Below, in pieces: positions 7,547-8,793 of a DNA stretch of 8,793 nt (position 1 is its first letter; every line of letters starts with the position of its first letter). The stretch is taken from assembly GCA_030833825.1 (NCBI GenBank), contig JAURGL010000070.1:1-8793 (forward strand), written 5' to 3'. The position numbers and the translations under genes are program-made. This DNA comes from Vulcanococcus sp. SFB_649D_100_25. GTDB taxonomy: Bacteria > Cyanobacteriota > Cyanobacteriia > PCC-6307 > Cyanobiaceae. The notes below the pieces were generated by a model. The model was not told where the DNA came from and did no database searches. It was given only the letters and a program-made list of their open reading frames with translations.

Positions 7547-7566
7547 GTGGGGGTCGCCTGAAGGGA

Positions 7567-7689
7567 TCAGCCGCGGGCCCGCTTGAGCATCAGCTGCAGC
7601 TGGCCGACAGCGGCGCGGCCGATGTTGAACACAGCCCAGCCAGCGGCGAGAAGGATCGGGGTCACAACAAGCAGAAGCCGCGCGTCCAT
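7567..7689 (-). CDS. psbY: Photosystem II protein PsbY
   Basis: PsbY is a single-helix low-molecular-mass subunit at the edge of photosystem II, near cytochrome b559 (PsbE/PsbF), in the thylakoid membrane. The 40-aa product starts MDARLLLVVTPILLAAGWAV and continues FNIGRAAVGQLQLMLKR. This fits cyanobacterial PsbY in length, in the TP..L.AGWAVFNIG core and in the basic C-terminal tail. The one membrane helix spans about residues 4-24. The gene is too short for most ORF cutoffs, so it is easy to miss. Start ATG 7689, stop 7567; no Shine-Dalgarno is evident. It lies 81 nt after the carbonic anhydrase-like gene and 62 nt before trmFO, with a strong hairpin after it. Confidence 0.93.
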   Translation of the reverse strand: MDARLLLVVTPILLAAGWAVFNIGRAAVGQLQLMLKRARG

Positions 7690-7714
7690 GGCTGGAGGAA
7701 GACGTGATCGAGGG

Positions 7715-7720
7715 ATCTTA
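7715..7720 (-). promoter_or_regulatory. Possible -10 box (TAAGAT) for psbY
   Basis: TAAGAT on the minus strand lies 25 nt upstream of the psbY ATG and would give a leader of about 19 nt. No good -35 element is seen at the usual distance. A 10-bp palindrome CCCCATGGGG (7731-7740) sits just upstream, where a regulator could bind. The octamer TAAGATCC is shared with the region before pdxJ. Confidence 0.35.
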
Positions 7721-7770
7721 CGAATGAAGTCCCCATGGGGGCGGACCCTGACCCAATTCGCAGCAATTGC

Positions 7771-8295
7771 TCAGGGGGCCTGAAAGCCGATGTCCCCGGA
7801 GCGTCCGGCGTGGGCCATGGCCAGCTGCCGGTAGCGGCGGGCATGGCTGCGCTGCTCGGCGGCCTGCTCCTCACTCAGTTCCCGTTTCAGCTGGGCCGGG
7901 GCCCCCATCACCAGGGCCCTTGGAGGGACGTCCTTGGTGACGACAGCCCCGGCGGCCACCAGGGCTCCAGCCCCGACGGTCACCCCGTTGAGGACCACCG
8001 CCCCGATCCCGATCAGGCAGCCGTCTTGGAGGGTGGCCCCGTGGACCACCGCCCGGTGCCCGATGGTCACATCGGATCCGATCAACACCGGCTGGCCCGG
8101 ATCGCCATGGAGCACAGCCCCGTCCTGCACGTTGCTGCCCTCTCCGATCACGATCGGGCAGACATCGGCGCGGGCCACGGCCGTGGGCCAGAGGCTCGCC
8201 CCGGCGGCCATCTGGACATCCCCGATCAGGACCGCGGAATCAGCGACCCAGGCATCGGGGTGCACGCGGGGCTCCGGCCAGGGACGGCTCGACAT
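7771..8295 (-). CDS. Gamma-class carbonic anhydrase-like left-handed beta-helix protein
   Basis: Proteins of this family form trimers of left-handed beta-helices binding zinc (or iron) between subunits; some hydrate CO2, while others have no shown activity. From ATG 8295 the protein is 174 aa. Hexapeptide-type turns run through most of it (IGDVQM, IGEGSNVQDG, IGSDVTIGH, VGAGALVAAG), followed by a C-terminal helix region (QLKRELSEEQAAEQRS). All three metal histidines are present: H63, H80 and H85, matching Cam H81, H117 and H122. R42, D44, Q57 and D58 also match Cam R59, D61, Q75 and D76. The family's usual RGD is RAD here. The proton-shuttle acidic loop of Cam is absent, as in most short homologues, so catalysis is uncertain. 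In-frame ATGs at 8328 and 8352 could lengthen it, but the family-conserved start of the helix (VHPDAWVA) favours 8295. It is first in the leftward gene series. Confidence 0.9.
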   Translation of the reverse strand: MSSRPWPEPRVHPDAWVADSAVLIGDVQMAAGASLWPTAVARADVCPIVIGEGSNVQDGAVLHGDPGQPVLIGSDVTIGHRAVVHGATLQDGCLIGIGAVVLNGVTVGAGALVAAGAVVTKDVPPRALVMGAPAQLKRELSEEQAAEQRSHARRYRQLAMAHAGRSGDIGFQAP

Positions 8296-8372
8296 GACTG
8301 GGTTGCAGAAGGGTCTGAACGCAGCCATTCTCGGTGGGTTGGTGACGGGCACCTCTGGGTGATACGTTCACT

Positions 8373-8393
8373 GGGTGCCCGCAAGGGCCACCC
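8373..8393. repeat. Hairpin with GCAA tetraloop upstream of tRNA-Lys
   Basis: GGGTGCCC (8373-8380), loop GCAA, then GGG-C-CACCC (8385-8393) form an 8-bp stem with one bulged C and a GNRA loop. It lies between the divergent carbonic anhydrase-like gene and the tRNA, 27 nt before the tRNA. Its role is unknown, and no T-tract follows on either strand. Confidence 0.35.
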
Positions 8394-8420
8394 CCGCGCT
8401 TGGATCACCAGGTACCGGGC

Positions 8421-8492
8421 GGGTCGTTAGCTCAGCGGTAGAGCACTCGGCTTTTAACCGATTGGTCCTGAGTTCGAATCTCAGACGACCCA
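8421..8492 (+). tRNA. tRNA-Lys (anticodon UUU)
   Basis: A complete 72-nt cloverleaf can be drawn. The acceptor stem GGGTCGT/ACGACCC (8421-8427 with 8485-8491) is perfect, with discriminator A8492. The D stem is GCTC/GAGC and the T arm is CTGAG-TTCGAAT-CTCAG (8468-8484). The anticodon loop is CTTTTAA (8451-8457), with anticodon TTT at 8453-8455, so it decodes AAA and AAG. The anticodon stem CTCGG/CCGAT has a C-T mismatch at its outermost pair (27-43). CCA is not encoded. A run of five T (8493-8497) follows directly and may help end transcription. Its T54 (the first T of TTCGAAT) is the type of site TrmFO would methylate. Confidence 0.97.
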
Positions 8493-8634
8493 TTTTTGAG
8501 ATCGTTCGGTCTGCCGGGTTTGAACCTCGCAGGCCGCAGATTTCGGCTTTTCGAAAACGGTTGGTCCCGGTTGCAGTGATCCCGGGCTGATTCGCTGATG
8601 ACCGCAGAGCTGTCCAGCTTTTCCTCTGCAAAGG
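8493..8634. other. Region after tRNA-Lys with no recognised gene
   Basis: After the T5 run I find no gene or RNA family. It holds a 10-bp palindrome TTTTCGAAAA (8548-8557) and a possible small hairpin GCAGAG/CTCTGC (8604-8609 with 8624-8629). A 28-codon frame from ATG 8597 is too short and featureless to call. Composition is visibly less GC-rich than the genes to the left. I looked for a repeat of the tRNA 3' end that would mark an integration site and saw none in the window. Confidence 0.5.
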
Positions 8635-8661
8635 ATGGTGCCGCTTCGATCAGCTGGGCTT

Positions 8662-8793
8662 ATGGAGGCCATGGCAGACGCTGATCGGGCCCAAGCGCAA
8701 AAAGGCTTCACGCGCCAGCGGTCTTCCTTTAATTTCGGTTCACCGGACTATCCGGTCATCCATACCGCCCTCGTGGCATCCCATCCGTCCTCA
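8662..8793 (+). CDS. Possible 5' end of an unknown gene running off the window
   Basis: A frame opens after a stop at 8599-8601 and continues to the last base. Candidate starts are ATG 8635, GTG 8638, ATG 8662 and ATG 8671. From 8671 it reads MADADRAQAQKGFTRQRSSF and then NFGSPDYPVIHTALVASHPS to the edge. I do not recognise it. GGAGG precedes ATG 8671 by only 2 nt, and none of the starts has an ideal ribosome binding site. Third positions are much less G/C-biased than in the other genes, so it could be a non-coding stretch, a horizontally acquired gene or simply a different gene class. Low confidence. Confidence 0.3.
   Translation, partial: MEAMADADRAQAQKGFTRQRSSFNFGSPDYPVIHTALVASHPSS

Noticed and set aside
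7735..8430. 231-codon plus-strand frame
   Set aside because: Antisense to the gamma-carbonic anhydrase-like gene and runs into the tRNA.
8505..8545. Possible degenerate second tRNA (GGGTTTGAACC) after tRNA-Lys
   Set aside because: It resembles a T arm loosely, but no acceptor, D or anticodon stems can be built around it.
8368..8631. Minus-strand frame containing RFELRTNRLKAECSTAEL
   Set aside because: This is the familiar false translation of a tRNA gene's complement, here tRNA-Lys; not a protein.
8597..8683. 28-codon frame MTAELSSFSS...
   Set aside because: Too short, with no ribosome binding site or recognisable features.

Overview
The window looks like a chromosomal segment of a high-GC picocyanobacterium of the Synechococcus/Cyanobium type. 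The evidence is a psbY gene (photosystem II), a poly-cis-pathway carotene isomerase (crtH), a bolA/CGFS-glutaredoxin pair, several proteins that resemble cyanobacteria-only families, three HIP1 octamers (GCGATCGC) and a strong G/C preference at third codon positions. The species assignment is inference.

Layout, left to right. A 5'-complete but 3'-truncated pdxJ (vitamin B6) runs leftward off the edge and is divergent from a rightward PlsC-type acyltransferase. Rightward genes follow: a secreted TPR-like protein of unknown function, bolA and a monothiol CGFS glutaredoxin (grxD-like). The glutaredoxin converges on a small leftward protein (DUF6761-like), and a perfect 7-bp hairpin contains both stop codons. 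Divergent from that small gene is an OmpR-type response regulator whose receiver lacks the phospho-accepting aspartate. Its 3' end overlaps a convergent membrane-protein gene by 41 nt.

From about 3.67 to 8.30 kb every gene is leftward. In order of transcription they are a gamma-carbonic anhydrase-like protein, psbY (40 aa), trmFO, crtH, a charged 95-aa protein and a three-helix membrane protein. The last two share an ATGA stop/start overlap. trmFO is interrupted by a 5-nt frame-shifting insertion (or a 1-nt loss) in a GC-rich stretch. A strong hairpin lies between psbY and trmFO. A tRNA-Lys(UUU) gene follows on the plus strand. The last 300 bases are less GC-rich, hold no gene I recognise, and end in an open frame that runs off the window.

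Themes: membrane and pigment metabolism (PlsC-like, CrtH, PsbY), Fe-S/redox handling (BolA-Grx), tRNA modification (TrmFO, beside a tRNA), B6 synthesis and a phosphorylation-independent-looking regulator. I did not find a defence, mobile or CRISPR system. The best candidates for something undescribed are the aspartate-less regulator and the coupled pair of unknown genes downstream of crtH.
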